From: Toxorhynchites rutilus septentrionalis | Taxonomy: Eukaryota > Arthropoda > Insecta > Diptera > Culicidae | Reading direction: 5' to 3' | Assembly: GCF_029784135.1 (NCBI RefSeq) | Contig: NC_073745.1 | Span: 81,431,910-81,495,909 of the forward strand | Length of the DNA stretch: 64,000 nt | Shown here: in pieces, positions 29,453-40,173 of the stretch | How the letters are laid out: each line of letters begins with the position of its first letter | Position numbering within the stretch: position 1 is the stretch's first letter | Position numbers and translations under genes: made by a program | Notes under the pieces: model-generated | Seen by the model: the letters and a program-made list of their open reading frames with translations, nothing else | Told to the model about the DNA's origin: nothing | The model's database searches: none

Positions 29453-32400
29453 TCACACACGAAGATCGATAGCTTTAAGGAATACATATATTTGGGACAT
29501 GTAATCAAGGTCTAACCGAGCCAACACGTCTCTCACCGGCACCATAGGCTGCCTTCCTCGGGCCCGAAGGGTGTCTTCTAAATTCGATCTGGCGACAAGA
29601 TACAGCTCGCACGACCAAACTACGTGCTCGATGTCGTGGTAACCTTGGCCACAAACACAAAGATTGTTGTCGGCAAGATTAATACGAAAGAGTAGCGCAT
29701 CTAACGAACAGTGATTGGACATGAGTCGGGAGAAGGTGCGAATAAAGTCCCGACTCAAGTCCAGACTTTTGAACCATGGTTTGAGGCTAACCTTAGGGAT
29801 AATCGAGTGGAGCCACCGGCCCAATTCATCTTCGTTCCATTTGCGTTGCCAGTTAACTATGGTATTTTTGCGGACTAAAGAATAAAATTCATTGAAGGCG
29901 ATTTGACGCTGATAAATATCGCCTTCAATTGCACCTACCTTTGCTAATGAGTCAGCCCTCTCATTACCCAGAATTGAGCAATGTGAAGGGACCCAGACAA
30001 AGGTAATGACATAACAGCGTCTGGATAAAGCACTCAAAATTTCTCGTATTCTCTCAAGGAAGTACGGCGAGTGCTTTTCCGGCCTCACTGAACGGATAGC
30101 TTCGACAGAGCTAAGACTATCCGTTACAATGTAATAGTGTTCAACAGGTCGTGAGGCGACGCTGTCCAGCGCCCAGTGTATCGCTGCCAATTCAGCAATA
30201 TACACTGAGCAAGGATTCTGAAGACTGTGTGAGGTGCTAAAAAATTCGTTGAACATTCCAAATCCTGTGGACTCATTCATAGAGGACCCATCAGTAAAGT
30301 ACATATTATCACAATTGATATCCCCATACTTTGCATCGAAGATCGTTGGAACGATCCTCGATCGAAGATAATCTGATGTTCCATGGATATCCTGCTTCAT
30401 GGACAGATCAAAATGCACAGAGGAATTGATGTAGTCAGGAAAGCAAACACGGTTGGGAATATACGAAGAAGGATCAACCTGCATGGAGACGAATTCATGA
30501 TATGAGCTCATGAATCCAGAATGAAAATTTAGCTCGATCAGCTGCTCAAAATTTCCGATCACCAATGGGTTCATAACCTTACACCGGATGAGGAACCGAA
30601 GAGATAATAAATTGAAGCGATCTTTTAGTGGGAGTAGGCCTGCCAAAACCTCGAGACTCATGGTATGCGTTGAGGGCATACATCCCAACGCGATACGGAG
30701 ACAAAGATACTGAATTCGCTCGAGTTTAATGAGGTGTGTTTTGGCAGCTGATTGAAAACAGAAACTGCCATACTCCATCACTGAGAGAATAGTTGTTCGA
30801 TACAACATTATAAGATCTTCGGGATGGGCTCCCCACCAGGTGCCGGTAATTGTACGGAGAAAGTTTATTCTTTGTTGACATTTTTTACTCAGATACCTAA
30901 TATGGGCCCCCCAAGTACATTTAGAGTCGAACCAGACCCCAAGATACTTGAATGACATAGCATGAGTGATCGTCTTACCCAAAAGTTGAAGCTTTGGTTT
31001 TGCTGGTTTATGCTTCCTAGAAAAAACCACCATCTCTGTTTTCTCCGTGGAGAATTCGATCCCTAGCCCAATGGCCCAAGTTGAAAAATTGTTCAATGTA
31101 TCTTGTAAGGATTCTTGCAGGTCGGATTCGTTTGATCCTACGACAGACACCACTCCATCATCTGCAAGTTGTCTTAGGCTGCAATTTTGTGTAAGGCAAT
31201 TGTCAATGTCGCTTACGTAGAAGTTGTACAAAAGGGGGCTTAAACATGAGCCCTGGGGGAGTCCCATGTAAGAGACCCGACTTACTGCCGAATCTCCGTG
31301 AGAAAAGTTCAAATGTTTCTCACAAAGCAAGTTATATAACATATTATTCAATAGAGGCGGCAGACCCCGAGAGTGTAATTTGTCTGACAAAACCTCTATT
31401 GAAACAGAATCAAAGGCCCCCTTTATGTCCAAGAATACCGACGCCATTTGTTTTTTTTCGGCGTAAGCCATTTGAATTTCTGAAGAAAGCAACGCAAGAC
31501 AATCATTCGTCCCCTTGCCCCTGCGGAACCCATATTGTGTATCTGAGAGTAGGCCATTCGTTTCAACCCATCGATCAAGGCGAAACAAGATAATTTTCTC
31601 CAACAATTTCCGTATACAAGACAGCATTGCTATTGGGCGGTACGAATTGAAGTCGGACGCGGGTTTTCCGGGTTTTTGAATAGCTATAACTCGTACTTGT
31701 CTCCAATCATCTGGAACAATATTATGCTCCAGAAACCGATTGAATAAGTTCAACAAGCGATGTTTCGCCACATCAGGGAGATTTTTCAGCAAGTTGAACT
31801 TAATTCTATCCGATCCCGGAGCAGAATTGTTACATGAAAGGAGAGCAAGAGAGAATTCTACCATCGAAAACTCGGAATCAAGATCGCACCTATCTTGTGG
31901 TATATCTCGAATAATTCTTTGCACTGGAGCGGAATCGGGACAAACCTTTCGTGCAAAATTAAAAATCCATCGATGTGAATATTCTTCGCTTTCATTGGAT
32001 GAAGAGCGATTTCTCATGTTTCGAGCCACTTTCCATAATTTTTTCATTGACGTTTCTCGTGATAAACCTCCCACGAAATTTCGCCAATAAGCACGTTTTT
32101 TCCCTTTGATCAAGTTTTTAAATTGATTTTCAAGGTCCAAATACTTCTGAAAATTTTCAGGGGTTCCACGTTTCCGAAAAGCTTTAAATGCATTCGATTT
32201 ATCTCCATAAAGCTTGGAACACTGGCCATCCCACCATGGATTGGGAGGCCTTCGACGAATAGTGGAACCTGGGATGGGTTTCGTTTGAGCGCGAACCGCG
32301 CTGTCATAGATCAAACGAGAAATGAAGTTATACTCCTCCAATGGAGGCAAACCATCTCTGGAATTGATGGCTAGAGCAATCGCGTCCGCATATTTTTTCC

Positions 32401-33136
32401 AGTCAATGTGTCTTGTGAGGTCGTATGCCATGTTTATTGATTCAGAAGAATTCAACCCATTGGTGATAGAAATTTTGATTGGCAAGTGGTCACTACCGTT
32501 GGGATCCTGGATTACATTCCACTTGCAATCTAACGATAGTGAATTCGAGCAAAGCGAGAGGTCAAGAGCACTTGGGTTAGCAGGAGGTTTAGGTACACGT
32601 GTTGTTTCCCCAGTGTTCAAAACGGTCATATTGAAGCTGTTACAAAGGTCATATATCAACGATGAACGATTGTCGTCGTACTGTTCCCCCCAGGCAGTTC
32701 CGTGAGAGTTGAAGTCTCCCAAGATTAATCGTGGCTCAGGAAGGAGTGAGCACATGTCAACAAGTTGCTTGCGGCTAACCGCAGCTCTCGGAGGCCAATA
32801 CAAGCTGACTATACAGAGGTCTTTGCCTCTGATGTTTGCATGACAAGCAACAGCTTCAATCCCTCCAATAGGTGGAAGGTCAATTCTAAAAAATGAGTGA
32901 CACTTATTGATCCCCAATAGTACCCCTCCGTATCTGTCATCACGGTCCAAGCGTATTATATTAAAATCGTGGAAAGAGAGATCATTTTGAGAAGAGAGCC
33001 AGGTTTCGGATAGAGCAAAAACATCACAATTGAGTTTATGAATTAGAAATTTGAATGTATCCAATTTAGGCATAAGACTACGACAATTCCACTGTAAAAC
33101 AGAGATATCTCCGACCTCTCTATTTAAATTAGACAT
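29453..33136 (-). CDS. I-clade ORF2: endonuclease, reverse transcriptase, RNase H
   Basis: The true ATG is 33136 (MSNLNREVGDIS). It overlaps the ORF1 stop by eight bases (ATGTCTAA), so reinitiation is likely. About 1227 residues. N-terminal APE endonuclease: WNCRS at 17-21, GDFNSHG near 141, GSDHLP near 215. Reverse transcriptase: SYRPIAMLSCIRKLLEK near 499, YGFRRGKGTND near 536, LPQGSCLSPLLYN near 627, catalytic LADD near 658. RNase H with all four acidic residues: TDGSS (D950), AELAAIHWAL (E983), TDSLSS (D1008), NERAD (D1063), plus H1053. C-terminal knuckle C-V-C-G-Q...H...C at 1161-1177. No stop or frameshift. It would carry out target-primed reverse transcription in the nucleus. Confidence 0.93.
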   Translation of the reverse strand: MSNLNREVGDISVLQWNCRSLMPKLDTFKFLIHKLNCDVFALSETWLSSQNDLSFHDFNIIRLDRDDRYGGVLLGINKCHSFFRIDLPPIGGIEAVACHANIRGKDLCIVSLYWPPRAAVSRKQLVDMCSLLPEPRLILGDFNSHGTAWGEQYDDNRSSLIYDLCNSFNMTVLNTGETTRVPKPPANPSALDLSLCSNSLSLDCKWNVIQDPNGSDHLPIKISITNGLNSSESINMAYDLTRHIDWKKYADAIALAINSRDGLPPLEEYNFISRLIYDSAVRAQTKPIPGSTIRRRPPNPWWDGQCSKLYGDKSNAFKAFRKRGTPENFQKYLDLENQFKNLIKGKKRAYWRNFVGGLSRETSMKKLWKVARNMRNRSSSNESEEYSHRWIFNFARKVCPDSAPVQRIIRDIPQDRCDLDSEFSMVEFSLALLSCNNSAPGSDRIKFNLLKNLPDVAKHRLLNLFNRFLEHNIVPDDWRQVRVIAIQKPGKPASDFNSYRPIAMLSCIRKLLEKIILFRLDRWVETNGLLSDTQYGFRRGKGTNDCLALLSSEIQMAYAEKKQMASVFLDIKGAFDSVSIEVLSDKLHSRGLPPLLNNMLYNLLCEKHLNFSHGDSAVSRVSYMGLPQGSCLSPLLYNFYVSDIDNCLTQNCSLRQLADDGVVSVVGSNESDLQESLQDTLNNFSTWAIGLGIEFSTEKTEMVVFSRKHKPAKPKLQLLGKTITHAMSFKYLGVWFDSKCTWGAHIRYLSKKCQQRINFLRTITGTWWGAHPEDLIMLYRTTILSVMEYGSFCFQSAAKTHLIKLERIQYLCLRIALGCMPSTHTMSLEVLAGLLPLKDRFNLLSLRFLIRCKVMNPLVIGNFEQLIELNFHSGFMSSYHEFVSMQVDPSSYIPNRVCFPDYINSSVHFDLSMKQDIHGTSDYLRSRIVPTIFDAKYGDINCDNMYFTDGSSMNESTGFGMFNEFFSTSHSLQNPCSVYIAELAAIHWALDSVASRPVEHYYIVTDSLSSVEAIRSVRPEKHSPYFLERIREILSALSRRCYVITFVWVPSHCSILGNERADSLAKVGAIEGDIYQRQIAFNEFYSLVRKNTIVNWQRKWNEDELGRWLHSIIPKVSLKPWFKSLDLSRDFIRTFSRLMSNHCSLDALLFRINLADNNLCVCGQGYHDIEHVVWSCELYLVARSNLEDTLRARGRQPMVPVRDVLARLDLDYMSQIYVFLKAIDLRV

Positions 33137-34700
33137 CAAGAGAGATAATCATTGCAAGGAGGGGCCATGTTTGCATCAATTGCTGCAAAATTGTCTTTAG
33201 TACTGGAAGCATTGCGGTGACAATGGTTCTGATGGAGTCGGAAACATTAAAACACGTGAAGATTTGATCCACAAGGTCAGACAACTTTATAAATCCCGAT
33301 TGAGAAGTTGAACTTGACGGAAAAACAGGGACAGTTGGGGTTTTTGATATCCCCTCGAGTGCTGGCTCGTTCGAAGGTGAACTATTACCACGGAGGCCAG
33401 GAGGGACCTGATTTTGCTTATCCGCTGCACTCGATTTTTTGGGTAAGCTAACAGGGGGTATCACCGGAGGGACTTGTCCTTGAACTTTGGGAGTGGTCAC
33501 ATTTTTGCGCCGGGGATTCCCTTGAGAAATAAACGGCGTGCCCCCGTTAGCTGTATCCGCTTCCATTTCGTCAACTGGCAACGTAGCGGAGACATTGTGT
33601 GTATTGATTGGTTGTTGTTCTTGAGCCAGTGGAGAAGCGCCCTTCAAAATTTCTGCGAAAGTGCGTTTAGAGCGTTCCCTCAAAGAGCGCTTCTGTTTCT
33701 CCCAGCGAGCCTTGTATGTTTCACAAGCTGAGAGCACGTGTGGGGATCCCCCGCAATATGGACACTTATGCTCAGTCGCACTGCAGGATTTCCCCTCATG
33801 TTGTTCTCCGCAAGTGGCACATCGTTCTTTATTGACACAATAAGCAGCCGTGTGACCAACTGACTTGCACTTTAGACAAGTCATTGGCTTTGGAATAAAA
33901 AGTCGCACGGCTAACCTCAATTTATCTACCATCACGTAGTCAGGGAGAGCTTAACCAGCGAAGGTGACTCGAAACGAGTTGGACGGCGTAAATTTCTTTT
34001 CTTCTCCTTCATGGGAGACTGTTCCGAGCTGGCGGCAACCCAAGATCTTAACAGTCGTCGAGGGCAGTTTTTAAAAACGGCCGGTACCTTCACTCGTAAT
34101 GTATTCGCACGTCAAGCCCGTTTCGGTTATCACACCCTCAATTTCGACTATGTGAGAGGGTATGTAGACCCGATACTCAATTGTAAAATGCTGATCGACA
34201 ACAATCTTGTTTGCGTCTTTTCGATCATTCACGACAACTCGCAATTTGTTTGGTCTAACCTTCGAAATTTCCGAAACGGAGGTATACCTTGCCAGATCTT
34301 TCGCGATCTGCATGACTCTCAACGCCTTTCCATTTGGCTTAGGCCTGAAGAAAACAACCCAGGGACCAGTTCCGGGCGCATCTTCTGGATAGACCTTTAC
34401 ACGGAGAGTGGGAATAACAGGGGGGGAAGGCGAGGACGGGGATTGAGAGTGGGAAGGCGAAGGTTGAGAAGGAGCGGGAAGAACAGAGGGAGAAGACGAG
34501 GTTGAAGGTAGAGTGGGATCGTTAAGGGCAGATGGGAGATTCGCTAGTTTTTTGGAGGGAGGCTTGGTAGGGTTAGCTGACTCGTCCCCAGAAGAAGTAT
34601 CTTCCGTATTTGGAACACGTTTGAGTGACTTTTTTTTATCCGTTAGGAGGGAACTAGAGTCAGAGACCTCCATATCCGAAGGTCCCCCACTCTCTGCCAT
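33129..34700 (-). pseudogene. I-clade ORF1 (Gag-like), two in-frame stops
   Basis: One frame runs from ATG 34700 (MAESGGPSDMEVSD) to 33129, about 523 codons, broken by TAA at 34073-34071 and TAA at 33953-33951 with no frameshift. The N-terminal third is S/P-rich and disordered. Next is a conserved region (WVVFFRPKPNGKALRVMQIA) as in I-element Gag, then zinc knuckles starting CLKCKSVGHTAAYC, CATCGEQHEGKSC and CPYCGGSPHVLSAC, and a P/S-rich C-terminus. The second stop could come from TCA by one change. Because ORF2 is intact, ORF1 decay is the visible reason this copy could not move on its own. Confidence 0.88.
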
Positions 34701-35191
34701 TTTAAATTTTCACTTATATTCTAAGTATTTTTTTAAACAATATTCTCAATAAAATAATTCACAAAAACAAAAAAAAAAAAACTTATAATTATTAAATATT
34801 TTCTCTCAGTATATTTAATGTTATTCACCTATGAACGCACTCCAGTGCAGATGAACGGGAGCGTGCTGAAAGCTCGTTGGTGGTGGGAATGTGCCTACGA
34901 CACCACTACACACAGTCGTCGGTGAAAGCTTACCCGCACTGTCACTGTTGGCACGATGACTCGGCGAAATCTCCAATGTCGGCGAAGCAGCGACAAAACA
35001 AAAACCAATGCTTGGCTCTCCGAGGATGAAAGCCTTTATCCACTTGCAGGCAGGGCACTTCACTCACTATCCAGATAGCGAAATGAACTCTTCAGCGGCA
35101 AAAAACCAACAATCACGCGGTAACCGATAACGGAACTTGGACGCGACTTTCCTTCGTCTGGTTACTTCGGGCAATCGGCGAAGAATGCATG
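34701..35191 (-). promoter_or_regulatory. 5' UTR of the I-clade element
   Basis: GC-richer leader of 490 bp. I elements use an internal promoter at the start of the transcript; the minus strand starts CATGCATTCTTCGCCGATTG. No TATA box is seen upstream. The promoter location is inferred from the family. Confidence 0.5.
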
Positions 35192-36100
35192 TGATTGTAT
35201 TGATATCAACACAATTTTATTCTATTGATTTTCATGATATGAAACGCTATGACTCAGGAATAACATTTTATTGAGTGGTTTTGATAGATGTTTCGATGAT
35301 GTTGTCTGGCATCAGTGTCGAAAAAATAACGATGCTTTCACCAATACAAACAAAACCATTGTCGAAGATTGAAAAATGAAAATTTAACTTTCAGAGCACT
35401 TGCTCGAGTTTTCCGAAGTTGTTCACTATACAGTGCGACAGCAGATGAAAATTTAATATCTTGTGAGTAATCGATTAGAGTTTGGTTGATATTACTTCAT
35501 GGGAAGTGTGCGAAAATGATCATTTTCTCCACACTGTTTCGCAAAATTATAGACTTTCGGGCGAAGGGTGAGGGAGGGAGATGAAAGAAATGAGCGCCAT
35601 TGTGGCAGCCATTTGTGGCTAGCTTCCACCTTCACCTTAATGTCGTGTAAGCATCGTAATCGCAAATCGGGCAAACAGATGTTTTGGTTTGCGAGTGCGA
35701 GGTGGGTGCTTCAGTGTAAATATCACCCTTCAAAATCGCCGGCATGACACCGGGCTGAGTGGACAGCAGCCCAAGCTAAGTATCCTCTGTTTTGAATCCT
35801 TTCTCTTATTCTCTTATTTTACCCCACACACATCTTTTGCATTCTTCCTACATTATATCTCACTGGCATTCGATTATGGTTATGGGTAACATTTTCGAAT
35901 TGGCGAATGGTATATTTTGAACTTATAATTTTTAGATTTTTAGTTTTCGAATAAATTCCACTTGTGTTTCAAAAATCAAGTTTAACATATAACTGCTAAG
36001 ATGAAGAGGTGTAGAGGTTTGTATCTGCGGGAGAAGATATAGTTGAAGCATTCTCCCTTCCGCGGGGTTTCCTCCATATTAATGTAAATCATCAGTATCA
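35192..36100. other. Remainder of repeat X2, then unassigned sequence
   Basis: Positions 35201-35371 complete repeat X2. Positions 35372-36100 hold a partial match to 28600 (the GGCTAGCTTCC stretch) and otherwise nothing recognised. Confidence 0.4.
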
Positions 36101-36822
36101 ATTTTTTTTTTTTAATTCAATGGGGAGACCCTCGTCTGGAGGGCGAAAAATAATTAATTTTCATGATTTTATTATCGAATGTTGGAAATTGAGCGAAGTG
36201 TTCGGGTGTTTTGGGTGTTGTTTGAAGTATATTTGAAGATGTATGAAGATGAAGATGTTTCCATTTTTTGAGTGCAGGAATGGTTATTATTAAGCTGTTA
36301 CTGGATTCGTAGATGCTATCTGAAAATCGGTTCTTTGCTGGTGGTATCGGTTCTGATGCGGTGGAGTGTCGCGGAGCGAATTCCAATGAATTTGAAATCT
36401 TGGAACAAGTCCTGAAGCGTTACATAGGGTTCTTTGAAAGTTCGAATGATTGCCAAAATGGCACCCATTGTTGTTGGAAATGAGATGTTTTTCATGAAGG
36501 ATCGCTGTTTGGAGGCTCATAGGAAATCGAAGGGGTTGTATTTCAAAAAACGGTTATGATAATTCATTTTTGCATGCTGATGTAGATTGTCTGCCAAATC
36601 GGTAGAGATATCGATGGCACTAGCTGAAAAAACATCGTTTCGAATGAAACGCCTATGAAGGCTCGCACAGCAATAGTATGTTCCTTGAGGTGACCTCATA
36701 CTTTTGGCTGTAATTTTCCAACGAATTCATGTATCGCAGTGGGCATGGGCTTCCCAGGAATGCAAATATAATTATTTTTTTTTCGATTTCCAGCCCAGGA
36801 TCCCCCCTTAAAGGTTTCAGTT

Positions 36823-36823
<1 letters not shown>
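36101..36823 (-). pseudogene. Possible retrotransposon ORF1 fragment with A tail
   Basis: A 12-base T run at 36101-36112 may mark a minus-strand A tail. On the minus strand an open stretch near 36510-36295 reads SFMKNISFPTTMGAILAIIR and later FKFIGIRSATLHRIRTDTT, similar in style to LINE ORF1 regions before zinc knuckles. Another frame upstream (36699-36517) starts [18 protein letters not shown]. No RT motif was seen. The family is not established. Confidence 0.3.
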
Positions 36824-37090
<267 letters not shown>

Positions 37091-37138
37091 TTTTATTTTT
37101 TATTTTAATGTTATATTATATAACAATATTTCTATATA

Positions 37139-37482
37139 CAGTAGAACCCCGATTATCCGCGAAATAGTCGGGCTAGCTCACCGCCGATCACGAAAATCGC
37201 GGATAAAACAACAAATGATTAAAAATGAGGTGCAAACACAAAAAAACAGATATTTCAGCATGAAAACAATGTTTTATCAATACAAGAATCATTGAACTAC
37301 CCATCTGTAAGGTCATGTATACCAGTTGTCTAATAATGTGAAAGTCATGACCAAAACAAAAGAACAAAAACCTACCACTCATTGACAAATTTAGGGTAGG
37401 TTTATAGAATTAGTATGGAACTCGCTTTCGCGGATAAACCGCACCGCGGATAATCCGCTCGCGGATAATGGGGGTTCTACTG
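37139..37482. mobile_element. pogo-type MITE, 344 bp
   Basis: Ends CAGTAGAACCCCGATTATCC and, inverted, CAGTAGAACCCCCATTATCC, with TA on each side (37137-37138, 37483-37484). The CAGTAGAACC...ATTATCCGCG form resembles Tigger/pogo terminal repeats. It sits just beyond the TA array. There is no transposase. Confidence 0.82.
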
Positions 37483-37639
37483 TATTGTACTTTTTTATTC
37501 ATTATATACTAACATTTATTCACAATATAACTTTATTTCAAGATAGCATTTCCTCCTTCATGTGGAGCATGTTCCTTGTTGAGTGTTGATAATTTTTTTC
37601 GAGAAGAATGAGACTGACTGGATTCTCTTTTCTGTTTCT

Positions 37640-38700
37640 AGGTGATTAGTCCCCATACTCTGTATTGTATCTAGTTTCTAGATTGATTTATTTTCACACA
37701 CCCATTAACCGCAATTTACCGATAAATTTGCATAATTTTACTACTCAATTTTTATTTTTATTTTCTTTTTGGTATTACCCTTATATCTGGGGCATTTTAC
37801 TCAATCTTGAGGTAATTCTTTATTATAATTTAAACATCAGTTGGAGTATATAATTATTATGATGAAGATATAGAGAGGGTTACAGGAAAAGAGACTCCCT
37901 TACTCCCGCGGATTTTTCCTTTATCAATGTCAAAATTAAACTAACTGATTCTTATCATAAAGCTTCTATTAAGACAACGATTGAAAGGCCAGGCGCATTC
38001 GTAACATTCTACAATACATATTATTTTACTAACCATTTCCTTCAGCAGATACATTTTATGCGATAGTTACACCGACTGATTGTATCCGCAAAGTTTTGTA
38101 TTAAGATTCCTTTCTAATAGTTGGAGCACTGTCATTCCCGCTGATTCCCCTTTTATCAATAAATAACTTTAATCACAATTTCCCAAAACATTTCCTTCTA
38201 GGCAGCTACTAATGTGACAACGATCGGAAGGCCAGAATACATTAACAACATCCTACAATTCATTAACAAATTCCTTCAACAGATACCACAAGTAATAGTA
38301 ATAGTAATAGTAATAGTAATAGTAATAGTAATAGTAATAGTAATAGTAATAGTAATAGTAATAGTAATAGTAATAGTAATAGTAATAGTAATAGTAATAG
38401 TAATAGTAATAGTAATAGTAATAGTAATAGTAATAGTAATAGTAATAGTAATAGTAATAGTAATAGTAATAGTAATAGTAATAGTAATAGTAATAGTAAT
38501 AGTAATAGTAATAGTAATAGTAATAGTAATAGTAATAGTAATAGTAATAGTAATAGTAATAGTAATAGTAATAGTAATAGTAATAGTAATAACAAGTTAA
38601 GCCAGTAACTCCGGCTGAGTGTATCCTATGGCTTACCTACCCTACTAACACATTCCTAATTTCCCGAGACATTTATGAGAAGTCGTAGAGTTCTCTGCAT
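37640..38700 (+). repeat. Diverged tandem array of about 240 bp
   Basis: GACAACGATTGAAAGGCCAG at 37975 and GACAACGATCGGAAGGCCAG at 38217 begin similar units ending CCTTCAGCAGATAC and CCTTCAACAGATAC. Segments with TTTCCCRA-ACATTT recur at 38183 and 38660. The second unit ends where the hexamer array starts. Confidence 0.5.
38291..38590. repeat. Perfect (AGTAAT)50 hexanucleotide array
   Basis: Exactly 300 bases without a single interruption. It produces a Val-Ile open frame on the plus strand and a poly-Leu frame on the minus strand; neither is credible as a gene. Confidence 0.98.
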
Positions 38701-38969
38701 CTCTATTAAGTAAATGTCGAACTAACATTCCTTCCCTTTCCTTAGCAGTTGCAAGGACGTGGCCAGGACAATTCTTTACTGTTGGAGAAAGCATGCCTTC
38801 ATCTAAGAGATATTACCAATCATCAGCAACGGATGGAGGCTAGTTTTTAACTTAACAGTTCTGAATTCGTACCACCTACGATATTGTGCAACTTGCTCAA
38901 TGCTAATGCTAAATAGGGCTTCAATCGATGAATTCAACACCCCAGTTTTATCTGTTATCGTTATGGGAC

Positions 38970-39710
38970 GTCAGTCCTGCCTACGCTTGGCTCGATATAT
39001 GAACCTCTCCCATTGAACCAACAATGCCTGAGTGGATCAACGGTAGTACTATAATATTTACACTTGAACAAAATCTATTTCACAGCACGCGACTTGTACG
39101 ACGCGAACTTGCGACCGGAAAAACACACCAACCTCGAGCGTAGTGAACCATTCTTCGACACTTGTCGACCAGAGTCTCGCTATTTTCTCGCCATTGAAAA
39201 CACCTGTTCCAGACCTCCAGCTCCGAAGATGAGAAGGAACGCCGAAATCGATCCACTCGCCGAGGCAGTCGTAAACAATTTTAGTGCAATATTTACTTTA
39301 GCCGTGCGCTATTGAACTTGATCCAGCGTTTCTATTTTCGTTAGATTTTTGTTCTCTATCCGCCAACTGCCTCGAGCCAGAGAAAATCTTCTTTCTTTTC
39401 TTCTTTTTCAACGGTGATTCAGATCAAACGCTTTAATACTTTAATACCTAATTTTAACACCGAGCGCATTTTGCATTCGCATTCGCAAAGATTATGTGGG
39501 TAGGCGAAAAGAGATTTTATCCCCAGGGGAAAGTTTGTTTCCAGATAGCAATCTGATGCCGTTTTGAGGTGGGCAAGACCCACCAAAACGGAACAACAAC
39601 AGACACGTTTTCAATTCTTTTTAAGCAAGGACTATTTTGTTTGTATTTAATTAAAATGCTAAAACTACAAAATTTCCCATGTTTCAATTGAATGAGCAAA
39701 TCCCTTACTC
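38970..39710 (-). other. Duplicated promoter/5'-exon-like segment, copy b
   Basis: Homologue of 23470-24330: GAACTTGATCCAGCGTTTCT, TTTTCGTTAG, GAAAACACCTGTTCC and AATATTTACTTT occur in the same order. It is considerably diverged but still alignable, and there is no transposon terminus at its edges. Confidence 0.4.
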
Positions 39711-40173
39711 AAGAATCCAATCCTACCACCGGCAGTGAGTAAAAATGAAGGCAATTAAAACTTGAAAGAAAAAAACCTCAATAACCCAAACACGAGCTTC
39801 AAAATAGCGCAATAGTTTGTTTACAGATCGTACGTAAGCCGCACCATAATCCAAACTAAGCAAAAAGCAATGGACAAATGTCTAGAGGCTGGCAATGTTT
39901 GGATGGGATTTGATTGAGTGAAAACAAACATTCTCATCCACACGTCAAAAAGTCGGATTAAATTCGCATCAAAATAGTGTGATAGATGAATGCGCGAAAA
40001 AATGAAAACCTGCTAATCTACAGCTGGGCTTTTTTTGTGGAAATTTGTCATAAGGTATTTATAGAACCCTCAGCAAAATAGACGAGAGGTTACAATCGGT
40101 CGTAGACCCGGGAAGTTAGTAAGCCAATTGTTATCAATCATGCTTATGCTTCAACATAATTGAATATTCATTA
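39711..40173. other. No recognised feature
   Basis: AT-rich, non-coding by appearance. It ends with the TTA target duplicate of the next element. Confidence 0.3.

Larger units (their letters stand above)
29086..35191 (-). mobile_element. Full-length I-clade non-LTR retrotransposon
   Basis: About 6.1 kb on the minus strand: 5' UTR 35191-34701, ORF1 34700-33129, ORF2 33136-29453, and a 3' UTR of about 360 bp with an AAGGAA-rich stretch (29417-29435) and an A tail (T run at 29086-29096). The target-site duplication TGATTGTAT is at 29077-29085 and 35192-35200. It splits repeat X2; repeat X1 shows the unfilled site. ORF2 with endonuclease, reverse transcriptase, RNase H and a C-terminal CCHC motif is diagnostic of the I group. 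ORF2 is open throughout, so the copy is young. Confidence 0.92.

Noticed and set aside
38291..38590. CRISPR array
   Set aside because: No spacers; a simple hexamer repeat in a eukaryotic genome. The 95-bp and 144-bp arrays likewise have no repeat-spacer structure.
38214..38600. Long Val-Ile frame (plus) and poly-Leu frame (minus)
   Set aside because: Produced entirely by the AGTAAT array; not a protein gene.
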